Below, piece after piece: positions 14,041-25,795 of a stretch of DNA of 64,000 nucleotides. Location of the stretch: the NCBI RefSeq assembly GCF_033473495.1, contig NC_088936.1:744001-808000 (forward strand), written 5' to 3'. Source of the stretch: Cercospora beticola. Taxonomy: Eukaryota > Ascomycota > Dothideomycetes > Mycosphaerellales > Mycosphaerellaceae. Every line of letters starts with the position of its first letter. Position 1 is the stretch's first letter. Made by a program: the position numbers and the translations under genes. The notes under the pieces are model-generated. The model did not search any database. It had not been told where the DNA came from and saw only the letters and a list, made by a program, of their open reading frames with translations.

Positions 14041-14920
14041 TGCATATGCACGGCGCGAGAGACGAAGAAGCTGATCTGGGTTTCCATATATGAGATTCAA
14101 CTGATCGCTAACAATCGGACCGGTTGACGGGCTCACTTCCTCATACCCCGGACTGCAAGCATGTCCGGTATAATTATATTGCCAATTATAATGCTACAGG
14201 CGGATCCTTTTCAAGGCGCTACAAGAAGTATGAGCTCGTACAACGATGCCTATCCATTGTTGTAGGACACATGGGTTTTCCGTCGTACCCACGTCCCCGC
14301 AAATGGTGGAGACTGTTCGAAGCCGTGGCTGGTCGCAATTTGTGTGTGCGCCAGTCCAACCGCCACTTGGCAGAGTGTATCGCCATATCCCCCATTTCGG
14401 GTTGAACTGGTGTATGCATTCATTTACTCCTTGGACATGATAGCCCCGAAGTGCCTTGACGTGATCCACCTTCAACCAGTGCCAGAATTGCAGCCGTCGC
14501 CACGTACAGATGGATTCCGTTGACCGCCTGCTTCCGCGGCGGTGGGCCGACCAGAGGCTGAACTTCCTGCAGATTTACATGCGTGGTCTCCTGTTACGGA
14601 CTCGCTATTCTCCTTCCAGCAATGACACAAGTTTGTTCCCGTCTTTGTCAACATTCTCGTCATGTGCTGGTCAGTGCTGTGGTTGACCGGAAGATCGACG
14701 TCCTACCGCTAGCGACCGAGGATGCACAGCCAATGTCTGTCTCCCCAGGAGCATCCCAATCGCTGGTACACACGAATCACCTGCGAATCTGTTGTTTACA
14801 TTGCTCATGCCCGTGCTTCTCAAGTGCGCCTAATGCAGATACAAGAAGTAACACTCTCGAAAAGGGCCGGTTGCCGCTATCGCCTTCGAATTATTATCCT
14901 CGCGCTATCTAGCATCCTCG
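14041..14920. other. Island of un-RIPed sequence, no convincing gene
   Basis: CA and TG dinucleotides are abundant here, in contrast to both flanks, so this DNA escaped RIP or arrived afterwards. Short overlapping frames of 60-120 codons exist on both strands. None has a recognisable domain or clear start context, and they overlap in antisense, as expected of chance frames. One plus frame (14,722-15,087) runs from the clean island into RIPed DNA without a stop but resembles nothing I know. The right edge fades gradually over about 100 bases rather than ending sharply. Confidence 0.5.
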
Positions 14921-17900
14921 ATAGAATAGCTAAGGATATTCTACTTACGCGTTCGACGATGCTGCCTGCATATCGTACGGCGATCCGAAGCATTTTTCTC
15001 GGAGCAGCCTATATAGTATACGAACACGGATATCGTAGCAATTCTATAGGTAAAGAACGAGCTATATACGATTCCGGTTTATTATAAAAATATCTATTCC
15101 GAGCGTCGCTCTGTCCTACGCGTTTTTAGAAAATATATATAGTAAAGGCGAGGATAGGTAAAGGCCGATATCTTATAGAACTTCGTTATACTATACTCGA
15201 GCAGATACGAGTTCGAGTCCTAAGAAGCTAGTCTCTCTTCTATCTATAATACGAAATTATAAATATATTGCTCCTGCTTTTCTAATAGTACGACTATTAG
15301 GAAACGATATCTAGTACTTTGCTCTATCGTACGATATAAATATTATTATAATTCTATTCTACTTATTTAACGATCTATATACGTAAGCTACTCGCTAGGA
15401 TTGCACTCCGAATAAAATAGTAGGCTAGAGAGACTATAGTCTATATTTAGTCGTCGCTAGAACTCGGTAGAGTTCTACGACTACTCTAGCCTACGCTAGT
15501 ACTAAGATATATTTATACTATTATAAACGTTAGATCTTAAAGACTATATATAGCTAAGTCTAGCCTCGATAGTATAAAGCATATTATTATTAATATTAAT
15601 TTCGCTCTTTAGCTATACTAAGATCTAGTAATAATTCTCTACTTATTTAAGTATTTTCTCTATCGTATCGTCTCTTCTACGTAGATCTTTATTAGTATAA
15701 AGTAGATATCGATATTCGGAGATAAACGTACGATTATAGTAGAACTTCTCGGTATATATAATCTATCTATTATTCGATATACGACTAATATAGGTTGCCG
15801 CCTATATATAAACGTAAGAAAGATTAGTATAGACGTTAGATATAGACTACGATATTTGCTTACTACCGGACTTTTGCCTACGTTTCCGATATTATTCGTA
15901 CGCCTAGCTTATTAGTAAGCGAGGAAACGCTCTATAATAATAGGTAGTACCTACGACCTAAGTTTTTTTTTTCGTATACTCTAAGGATCTATCGTTATAG
16001 GATTCTAATCTCTATAAGCTTGTATACCTCTTCTTACTAGCTAATATACCGAGTAGCTAGAGTATAGGCGTCGTGCTACTCTGTTCTCTATATTCTTAAC
16101 TAGTATATATTATATTTAACGTATTAGGTACCTCTTTACCGAGGTAAAATAGAAGCTAGACTACTATACTATTCTATATTTTATATTACTAGGCACTCCG
16201 GTCTTTACGATATCGGAGTCTATATATAATATAGTTTTGAACTCTAACTGCCGGCGAGAGCTTAGGACGGCTAATAGTAGGGTAACGACTAAAAGTTAAG
16301 GGAGAGCTTAAACTTTAGAAGCATAATACGCCGCTAAAGTAGGCTATATATATTCCTCTAGAGACCGACTAACTTCTTTAATATTAATATATAGTACGTC
16401 CTCTCGGAAGATATAACGTTTACCTCTATAATAAGAAGGCTAGTCTATAGCCTCGAGCTATCTCCGGCTCTCTACGTTATATATACTACTAGTACGCGTA
16501 CGTATATCTTCGTCTCTTCGCTACTAGAATCTCTAATCCGACTAGATACTACGAATATCGAGCTATATATACTCTTAACGCTACGTTTAAGAGAGCTAAT
16601 TTTAAGCGCCGATCGTATAAAGCTATAGAATATAGAGGCATTAGTAGTTTATAGGTTATAGTTTTCTATAGCCGTATCGTCGGAGTCGCGTATATAGTTT
16701 AGCTAAACTTATGCTTCGCAGAAACGTATTACGAAAGATTAGTCGGTAGAACCGAATACTTAGCAAAAAGAAACTACTAGTCGATTTTACTACGAATAAG
16801 GCTAGCGACACTTTATATACTAACGTTTCCTAGATTATAATAATTATATATATATAAGATTTGCGCGTAGTAGTAATAGACCGAAGCCTATTACTAATAA
16901 CGTCTAAGGATCGCCGTAGTTAAAGGCAAATAAGATATACTCTCTACTTAGTAATAACTAGTATAGGTATAATCGCGTTTTCTATAGATAGAATATAAAC
17001 TATCCTATTTTAGCGGCAGATATAGCAAGACAAATACTTCTAGCTATAGCCGAAAGTCCTCGACTCTTATCCTTCGTACTACGTTAACTCTCGTCTATCT
17101 AAGCGGCTATACGTACGACATCGCAGACCGCAGACTATAGTCCTAATAGCAAATACTCTAATTCTTGCTCCGAACTCTAAGAGCGGCTATATAGTGCCGC
17201 TAATAGTAATATACCGTAGCTTTATCCTTATGCCTTTCCGCTATATCTACTATCGGCTCTATTATACTTCGGAACGTAGAGTAGGATTTCTCGTCTACTA
17301 TCTTCTATCTCGCTAATACGAAGCTTCTACTACTTTCTACGCGTCTATAAGCTAGTAGCTCGTATCGACGGAATTACTGCTTCTATAGCTATATATAGTA
17401 CAATCGGCATTTAATAATTTAGATATAAGCGCAACTATCTATAGGACCGGAGCACTTATTATATACTATAGATATAGTACTAATATAACTCTAATCGCTA
17501 TCGTTTAACGCTTATATAGCGTTGCGGCGACGCGAAAGCAAATTCTCTACGCCTACTAATATTGTTCGCCTTTAATATATAGCGGAAGAAATATAGCTAG
17601 ATAGTTATATAACTAGCTATAAGTATCTATAGTACTATATACCGAGCTTTCTAGAATATAGCTACTCTAGTATTATCTTAGATAGACCGCGCCCGAATCT
17701 ACTAACTAAAACGAGCTAGGAGTAAGTATAGCTCGTAGGCGCTCTACTACGCGTTCGAATAGTAGCTACTTATACTATAGAAAGAGCTCCGATATTAATC
17801 CTTATAGATACTCTATCGATACTTTATCGATACTTTATCGCTAGTTGCTATCTATTCCTTTACCTTTCCTAGTAGACTAAAGAGTTAGCGTTTATAGGGT

Positions 17901-19320
17901 CCTAGAGCGTTCTAATACGGGCTGAAATATATTTATTTATTAACTAGCCTATATAAGTTCTAGCGAGCTTTATAGGTATTAACGGAGTAGTAGTTTCCCT
18001 ACTATAAATAGGATTATTGCGCTCGGGACTACTAAGGTTTAGAAAGCTAGCCGACGTTATAGTACGCTATAAGTTGTTTATATCGTAGAGCAGGCCTATA
18101 TATAGCACTATAGGAAAAATATCGCTCCGCCGTAAGCTTTCTTACGAGTCTACCTTATATATAAGATAATAATAGGCTAGCTCTAGTAACTATACCTATA
18201 TACCCTTATATATACTATACTACTTTTCCTGCCGTACGGAGAGTTCGTTAGTATTAACGTAAGCGCGAAGCAATTACTTCTATTAGGATACTAAGAAGAT
18301 TACTATAGACGCGCGCTATAGAAGGTTTTCGGCTTTTTAGGTATTTTGCGCACTCCCGGTTTGTTATAGTATAGCTATAGAACCCGTCGACTGTCTCGCG
18401 CTATATATATTCCCCGAATCCGGCATCGGCAACGCTAAGAGTATAATTATTTTCAGAGTTTAGCTTAGTATAAGCTAGGACGCTAAAGATTAAAGCTATA
18501 TATAGACAAGTCTAACAAATCGCGACCGTATCGGTAAAGTATACTAGAACGCGGCGTCTAATATCTCTATAGATCTACTTAGGCCTACTCGATAAGAGGT
18601 CTTATAGGGCGTTAATCTTATAGTATACCTATATAGTTATATTTATTTTATAATATCTATTTCGCGAGGGTTATTAGCAAAATATAAGTCTATTCTAGAG
18701 CAGACGCTAAGTAGATAGCCGAAACCTGCTTCTACTAACGGCCTATTAAAGCCGAGTCGTCTATTACGAATATCCTCGGCCTTAACTAGTCGATTAGGTT
18801 TAGTGTTCTAGACTATAGAGAATCTAGATCGCAGAGATTAGCCGCCCGGTTATCTATTCCTACCTAAGGCTACTAGTACTATACCCGCTTTCTTTATACT
18901 ATAACGGTCGATCTTATCTATTAATCTAAGATATATACGATTAGCGGCATTTCTTCTGCTCTCTAGTATATTCGATATTCGATATTTATAGTAGGTATAG
19001 TAGGCATAGCGTTAGATTAATTATATAGGCGCTCGTTAGGGAAGATTCTATTAAGTATCCTACTTAATAGAGCCGAACTCTAGGCCCGGTTTAGTAGGCT
19101 CTACTCTATAGATACTTATAGTAGCGAAGAGTCTATACTAGTTAGTAGTAATAGCGTTTTAGCGACTATATTGCCTAGCCTAGGTTTATATTAGATAGGC
19201 GGCAGTTCGTTACTATAGACTATAAGCTATAGCCTCTTTATACGCGCAAGAGATATACGTACTGCTCGCTACCGCCTATTATAGTACTTAATAGACTAGT
19301 ACGGTAGTATAAAATATATA
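14921..19320. other. RIPed block, no recognised gene
   Basis: CpG-rich, CA/TG-poor sequence. A short tandem tract, TCGATACTTTATCGATACTT, lies near 17,816-17,850. I saw no LINE reverse-transcriptase box, chromovirus or copia motif, DDE transposase motif or HET/NACHT motif in the frames I read, but not every frame was examined in full. Confidence 0.4.
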
Positions 19321-19324
19321 GGCC

Positions 19325-19620
19325 TAAGACTATCGTATCTATTATATAGAGAAGAGGAGAAATTCTTCGTTATATACGCTCGTATTATTCGATAGGATAG
19401 TTAGCTCGAGATCGTATATATATTCGAGAAGCTATTCGGAACGAGAACGAAGGGTAGTCTTATATCTATTTACTATTACGTACGATAGGAATAGGGCCTT
19501 ACGAAAGTTCTAGAGTATTCGTCTAGATATTATACTACGGATCGTAGAGAAGTAGAAAAGCAGGCGACAGATCTGCTATACGAGTTCCTATTATAGATTA
19601 GATATTTGTCTTCTATAAGA
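19325..19620 (+). pseudogene. Possible Myb/SANT-like small DNA-binding domain remnant
   Basis: A plus-strand frame reads REEEKFFVIYAR, then about 15 residues later IFEKLFGTRTKG, then ISIYYYV and LTKVLEYSS. The order acidic/aromatic helix, second helix with LFG.RT.G and then a YY-containing recognition helix resembles short fungal Myb/SANT-like proteins. RIP stops interrupt it. The call rests on pattern only, and the surrounding frame is unresolved. Confidence 0.25.
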
Positions 19621-22250
19621 TAAAATAAAAAAACCTTATCTATACGATTTAGTATTAGCGCTGTTTTCTAGTCTACTAATTAGAATAGTAAGTACCTTAT
19701 AGTAGTACGAAGTATATAGATAAGGTTAGCCTAGCGCTAGCCGAAGATATATACCTAGGCGGTTCTACTATATAGAGGAGAAGTCGTATAAGTAGAGCTC
19801 GATCGTTTAAAGCGCTATATCGTTCGATAGCTTTAGCCTACTCTTTCCTATATATCTATCTAATCTTATATAGCTAGACTAATAACTATTCTCTAACTTG
19901 CCTTTATTTATAGGATATAATTATTCGCTAGAGTGCGCGAGCCTCTTCCTTTCGTATATCGATATTCTTTTAGACCTAGTCTTTATTAATCCTAATAGAG
20001 ACTAAAGGTAGCTTGCAAGGATAAATTATTATCTATTTAATTCTAATACTCTCCTTCTAGAGTTTTAACGAAGCTCGTACTATATCGTAAATAGTCTTAC
20101 TATCGTTATTAGATATACTTATATTAGCCCTAGCGGCGACTAGTATCTCTGCTAATTTTCGCGGCTATAGTTAAGTACTCTTAGTAAGACAGTAACGCTA
20201 TTACGGTCTCTAAATCTAAATTCGGCTTCGTAATCGATTAGTAGCTTAATAATATTCTTATAAACTTCTTCTATAATAGCGAGTAATAATAGCTTATCGT
20301 TAGGCACTCCCTTAATATTAGTAGCGTACGCTATATCTACTGCCTCGAGTAATAATTTATAAGTATCCTTAAAAAAGTTTAAAATATAGAGGCTATAGAA
20401 GAGTATAGCTAAATCGTCCCTTATTTAATTAGTACTAATAGGATTCTCTTAGAGCGCTAATCTAAGGTTCGTAGTATCTTCGGTAGTAGTTAGGCTTTGC
20501 GATTCGTATTATACGCCTTACTTAATTCGTGCTTATATATTATAAACTCTAAGACCTAAGAGAGCGTTCTCGATCTCTATCTTATCTTCCTCGGCTATTT
20601 AGGTCTCTAATTCGTTCGAGTATTATTATCGGATTGCGGTACTATATCTTTATAAGACGCCTAACACTTAGGACCGTATGTTTTCTAGTTAACGGTTCTC
20701 TATCTCTCTTACGATAATCGAGCTCCTATTATATATCTTTAGTCGTAGGATCTTCCTCGAATAGAAACAAAATTTGTTAATCTCTAGAGAAGATATAACG
20801 TCCGTTATTATCTTTCTTAGGTATATAGTAAGGAGCTCTTATATCGCGTATACTAGACTCGGAGTTTATAAATCTATAAGAGTAAATTCCTTTAGGATAC
20901 GAATAGGGATATCTAATCCTTACGACGTTAGAGTCCTAGGTTAATGCGATTGCTTTTAGAGTATTTATCTTAAATACAAAACGATACTTAAAAGCCTTTA
21001 TATTAATTATAGATAAGAAAAGAGAAGTTAAAATAGAGAGTAGGCAATAATAATAGCTACTCTATAAAGTGTTTAGAGTACTATTACTACTATATTAGAT
21101 CGGAAGCGTACTCTACTAAGAAGCTTCGGAGACTTCCTAATATCTATCCTTAGGATGTCCTCTAGAAGTATAATAAGAAGAGAGAGTATACTCGAGGTAG
21201 AGTATCTCTCGATACTAACAAGCGTAAGCAATCTAGCTCGAGTACTATAGTATTAGGAAAAATATAAGGCAGCGGAGGAGATATTCTAGTAGGCGCTAGA
21301 GGGCAGTAAGAAAGTGCTCGGAGCAGAGTATCCCGATACGCTAACGAGCGTATTTTGTCTCGCCTATCTCTTTTATTAGAAGTACGATTTTATAGCTACT
21401 CTGCCTCTCTATAAGTAGGCTTGCGCTAGGTATACTAAGGCTCTAGGCGTAGCACACCTAACTACTAAGGTATATATAGCCCGTATAGTATCGCTATAAG
21501 ATTAGATCGGGGAGCCTTAAGAAAATTATCTTCTAAAGCCCGATCCTATAATATGTCCTCTTCGTAGAATACTATACGCTAATTACTAGATCGAGCAAGG
21601 CGTAGAAGTAAGGCTACGACGCTAATTAGTAAGTTATAAATAGTATTAGTAGTAGTATATAACTCGAACTGCCGAAACTACTTACTAAGACTATAATCTA
21701 AAGTCGGGTAGCCGCTCCTATTCTAGTTATACGATTATCTAGCTAGGCCGTTCTTCTCCGTCTAGTAGCCGGCTAATTCCTGCCTAATATACTACTTCTA
21801 ATCGAGCTATATAAGCTTGCGACTCTACGAGTAGCCTCTACTTTCTGCTATTAGTAGGCCCCGATAGTAGGTATATAGTCGATATAATATATAGTATTAT
21901 AGTAGCGTCGAGGCTAATACGGACTACTTAGGCTATATATAAGCAAATACTAAAAAAGAATAAAGCTACGTCCGATAGATACGAATAAGGCCGAGCAACT
22001 ATAGTACTAATCTAGAGATATAACGTATAGCTAGTAATCGACCGAGGTAGGTAAGGAATATATTATAAGCGATACCTAAGGTAATATAGCTATAGTAGTA
22101 GACTATAGAGAGGTTAAAGTACGAAGTACCTTTTTCGTATTCTGCTACGTAGGGGTTCTATTAGGCAGAGACTAGGTTTAGAGACTTAGGAAGAGTATAA
22201 ATCGTACGATAGTCTATACTATTAAGCCTACGTATTTCTTTCTAGTAGCT
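19621..22250. other. RIPed block, no recognised gene
   Basis: A minus-strand frame around 20,720-20,960 gives a coherent protein-like reading (VVRIRYPYSYPKGIYSY and IRDIRAPYYIPKKD), but I cannot name it. In the 600 bases from 20,161 to 20,760 I counted by hand only eight CA/TG dinucleotides in total, none of them in a TCA, CCA, TGA or TGG context. Confidence 0.35.
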
Positions 22251-22299
22251 CTATAGTATATCGTCGTATATAGCAATCTCGAACTATAGTTAGATCGCC

Positions 22300-22490
22300 G
22301 CTATTCTAAGTATTTAAGATATATTTAACGTTTTCCCTTCTAACTAATACCTTAATAATGTTCGCCGCTATAGTATAACTCCTAGTATAGTACGACCGAG
22401 TAAAGATAAACTCGGAGAATTAACCCCCCTACCTTTGCTAGTATTATAGATAGGTACGTAGTACGAGCGTTATATACTCTAAATAATACT
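22300..22490 (+). repeat. RIPed copy of the repeat at 57,985-58,180
   Basis: Aligns by eye with 57,985-58,180 in the same orientation. The core reading CTAATACCTTAATAATGTTC corresponds to CTAATACCCTAATAATGTCC in the clean copy, and the match continues through the GAGCGTTATATACTC / GAGCGCTATATACTC segment. Most differences are C-to-T or G-to-A in this copy, with a few short indels. The family is unknown. The pair shows what this sequence looked like before RIP. Confidence 0.7.
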
Positions 22491-23984
22491 AATTATAAAA
22501 GTAGGTAGAAGATAGGTCCCCTGCGTTACTCTAGTCTATAGGACTCCGGAACTTGAAACTATAATAGTATATCTATAACTAGGTCTATAGTACGAAAATA
22601 AATATTATTACTTTTCTATCTCGCTATACTTCCTTACTTTACTCTCTTATTTACAAATTATATACTTTACGTAGGAGACTAGATAAGAGCTTCTTATTAG
22701 TATATCTACTTATACGAGTATCTATATACGCTAGGGACGGAGCCGAGAGCCTCCTATCGACCTCTAGCTTTTAATTATCTATCCTCTATTGCTTAGGTTC
22801 TTAACTCTAAACTCGATATAAGCTACGACTAATAATAACCTTACTAGCGCTACTACGATAGCGAGGTCGTACCGAGAACATTTCGTACTACTACCTACTT
22901 ATTTATCTCCTATCTTACTCTATAGTATCTAGCGTTATTAGTATACGATATATACTAAGGGTTTATAAGTAATAGCGGTATTATAAGTTAGTATATCCTT
23001 CGAGTTATAACTATAAGTCGTAGTTCTATAGGATATCCCGGGTATCGTATCTCGTAGAAGTCTACTACGTATTAATATATATAATAGCGTATCTATCTAT
23101 CTATAAGATACTAGGAGCGAGCCGGCTATAGAGCTATATATATAACTAGTTAGTCTGCTTCTATAAATTATACTCTATATTCGGCCTAGAGAAAGTTAGT
23201 AAATCGCAAAATAAGCCTAGTAAGAAAGACTAACTTACTAGCGGATAGAGGTAATATTAAAAAAATATACGTAATCGAATATAGTATTATAAGCTATATA
23301 ATACGGTTTACGGTTTAAAGGGTATTAGCAATTATACTATACGAGAGTAAGTCTCCTTAAAGTAATAACTATATAGTTTTCTTCCTTAGTAAGAAGAACG
23401 TCCCTACGTATAGGACGAGCGTAATAAGTTAAATAATAAAGATCTAAATATAATAATACTATAAGTACTCGGCCTCGAAGTTCGCCGAAACCTAATACTA
23501 TAAACCGGTAGCTATAAAGTATTAATCCCGTCCGCGGATCTAAATCCTAATCCTAGTAAGGAAATATAACTAGACCTAGACCCCTAATATTATTATTATA
23601 AACGTTCTATCGCTTAGCTACTTACTATATACGGTAGTAATATATATATATATATAGCGATAAATAGTATAAAGAAGCTACTGCTTATATCCCTAGAATA
23701 TAGTAACTATACTTATACGAAGCAAGGTGTCGAAGGTACTAAGATACTGCCGATATAGTACTAGTACTAGCTTATAAAAAACGCACTACTCTACTAAAGA
23801 TCTACGAGTAAGAGATTAAGAGTAAGGACGATATATCGATTATAGCCTAGCTAGGTCTAGTAATAGCCTCTCTATCTAACTATATAGAGGAGAATAACCG
23901 CTATTACGCATATATAGCTGCCGACTAAGAGTGTTACGAGTAAGGCGAATACAATAATACTATCTCGGTAACTAGAGGTAAGCA
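22491..23984. other. RIPed block, no recognised gene
   Basis: CA/TG-depleted sequence with dense TAG and TAA in all frames. No domain motif was recognised. It passes into the clean island at about 23,985. Confidence 0.4.
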
Positions 23985-24304
23985 TTAGCCTGCTATAAGG
24001 CGGGGGAAAGTATTCTTGTCTATTAATAGTAATCAGCGGGCTGTAAGGCGCGAAGTCCGTATTACCGTTCGTTTTATTAAGAAACGCCATAGGTATGCTA
24101 ATCCACATATCGCTGTTGTAGGGCCAAGTTTTGTTGACTACGTGAGGACCAGCGCAAAGCGGGGAAAACTGCGCGTCATCGCAATGTCTTCATGAAACCA
24201 GGAAGTGCTGTAGCAAGAATGGATCTGAGTTTGTTTTGGTCAGGCTGTAAACTTGCATTGGAGTTGCCTCCAGGATAAAAGGCTCAATCAGGTGAAGCTT
24301 CGGT

Positions 24305-24694
24305 CTAGTCTTGGACGTGGGAAAACGCATTCAGAAGGCGTCCGCACAGCGCCCGAAGTGTTTTCCCGTTTAGTAGAATGACCTGAACATGTTGGCTACT
24401 CTTGAGGTGTGCGTGAACTGAATCGGTCTCCGCTGCTCTCCCCGCTTTTCGCATGCAGGGACATCTCAGAGAACACAGCTTCCACTGTTGCTCCTTGGGG
24501 CGTATATTGCATATAACGCCAACTGCACGTCCAGCTACCCTCCAGAACAAGGGATGGCTGGCAGAGAGAGAGAGTTTAGCGTTTTGCCACATAATCATAT
24601 AACTTACAAACATTAGTTTCGAGTGGAACGTGTGTAACGACCATGACTCACATGTTTGCTTATGGTTGATTATGCGCATTCGTGTTGGCCTCAT
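24305..24694 (-). CDS. Unrecognised ORF, 129 codons
   Basis: The longest ATG-started frame in this island. It is Cys-, Arg- and Ser-rich, has no transmembrane segment or domain I recognise, and no clear neighbour on the same strand apart from the short pogo-type frame upstream at 24,931-25,113. It may be chance. It is listed because it lies in unmutated DNA, where an ORF carries more weight than in the RIPed blocks. Confidence 0.2.
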   Translation of the reverse strand: MRPTRMRIINHKQTCESWSLHTFHSKLMFVSYMIMWQNAKLSLSASHPLFWRVAGRAVGVICNIRPKEQQWKLCSLRCPCMRKAGRAAETDSVHAHLKSSQHVQVILLNGKTLRALCGRLLNAFSHVQD

Positions 24695-24930
24695 GAAGCG
24701 CGCGTGGAGATTTGGGAGTGTCGAGAAATCCAGGATAAGTTAAAAGTCATACCGGGAATCGACCACTAACCAACTGCTACGTCACCCAGTCGGACCGCCC
24801 GAACCAACAACCACACCATTGCCGTCAAACTCCATCGTTATACGGAGGCCTTCTCAACGACGGTGCAGATATATTTCTCCAAGTGCCGGCTTCTTTCGTC
24901 CCATATCTGGTGTACTACATTACAGTTATG

Positions 24931-25113
24931 TTATTCATGACTCCCAGACCTCGAAGTGCATCCGGGCGTTCGAGATGCTAATGTGGACTTAGGGATGTTC
25001 CGTGCAGTCGCATTTATCCAAATCGAGGTTTGCTTGCCTGCTTTCAGGTCTATAATGGCGTTCTGTAATCGCGATTCGAGAGACGCGTTCATATCACGTA
25101 TTATCGCGGTCAT
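24931..25113 (-). CDS. Short ORF with pogo/Fot1-type HTH (psq-like) N-terminal domain
   Basis: The frame codes for 60 residues. Residues about 15-50 read LQNAIIDLKAGKQ, then INATARNIPKSTLASR, then SRSGSHE. This fits the helix-turn-helix psq domain at the N-terminus of pogo/Fot1-family transposases, where the family shows AAxxYxVPRSTLxxR followed by SRxxAHE. A TAA follows directly after HE, where transposases continue into the CENP-B-type HTH. The downstream sequence shows no CENP-B or DDE domain. It is most likely a 5' fragment of a transposase. A solo domesticated DNA-binding peptide is possible but unproven. Confidence 0.5.
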   Translation of the reverse strand: MTAIIRDMNASLESRLQNAIIDLKAGKQTSIWINATARNIPKSTLASRTPGCTSRSGSHE

Positions 25114-25197
25114 TGCGAAGAAAAAATTAGATGGAGGTGAAGCGGTCAGATGTTGGTGCTCCGATGACCGGGGTGTCCCGGTAAACCAGGATTAACG

Positions 25198-25586
25198 TTA
25201 GGTCAGATCGAACGAGCCGATGCCTGGAGTGGTGAGCAGGCGAGAGAGTAGATCGGGGTCAATGAGGACCGGCACAAAACGCTCCGGGTCAAATCGAGAC
25301 ATCCGCGTTCGAAAACGGGGGCGTGTTCGCTGCACATTACTCCCAATCTTGTCCTGCGCAGAGCCATGTTCGAGATGGCGTAACAACAACCTTCCGCAGC
25401 CAAGAAACTTTTGGTGCAATTCGGTCTGCACGTCGTCCGAACCTACAAGAATGCGCCCGGGACTCGTGGTTATAGAGGAACGACCGTAGTGTTCTCTAAT
25501 TCGTTTAAGCGGCTCGGAGAAGATAGGAAAGACCAGACATTTTACCGCCTTTGCTGGTCTAGACGCGCCTAGGCCCTAGGATCGGA
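25198..25586 (-). CDS. Open minus-strand stretch, possible 3' exon of an unknown gene
   Basis: From a TAG at about 25,585 the minus strand stays open for about 128 codons to a TAA at 25,198, with no early ATG (an internal ATG lies near the end and GTG at 25,431). The product includes FPIFSEPLKRIREHYG, SPGRILVGSDDV and SRFDPERFVPVLIDPDLL. The composition looks protein-like, but I do not recognise it. If real it would be a terminal exon whose upstream part has been lost to RIP or truncation. Confidence 0.3.
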
Positions 25587-25655
25587 GTCGACGGGGATCT
25601 TGCCGCTCTGCCGGCGCTTGTGAGGGGAGCTATCGAGTCTATGCATAGCTAGATT

Positions 25656-25795
25656 GAATATTACTAACTAACCTTATTAACGTTATGCTTTATTAGAATA
25701 TTACTAACAAGTGTAATTTGCTTTATTAGAACAATACTATTACTAGTACTTTGCCTTATTAGTAGCGCATTAACAGCCGTACTTTCCCTTAGTAG
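25656..25795. repeat. Imperfect tandem repeats at an island/RIP boundary
   Basis: Three to four degenerate units of about 33-41 bases, each ending in GCTTTATTAG, GCCTTATTAG or a variant and containing ATTACTA. They lie exactly where the clean island meets RIPed DNA. Short subterminal repeats of this sort are common at transposon ends, but no terminal inverted repeat or target duplication was identified. Confidence 0.5.

Larger units (their letters stand above)
23985..25650. other. Island of un-RIPed sequence
   Basis: About 1.7 kb with normal CA and TG frequencies inside an otherwise RIPed region. It contains a minus-strand frame with a pogo-type helix-turn-helix (24,931-25,113), a further minus-strand open stretch (25,198-25,586) and an unrecognised 129-codon minus frame (24,305-24,694). 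The clean state implies single-copy or late-arriving DNA. Confidence 0.6.

Noticed and set aside
14124..14663. Several overlapping 60-93 codon ORFs on both strands
   Set aside because: They overlap in antisense, lack recognisable domains and have no start context; expected by chance in unmutated DNA.
25220..25489. 89-codon plus-strand ORF
   Set aside because: Antisense to the minus-strand open stretch 25,198-25,586, Arg/Ser-rich and without recognisable features.
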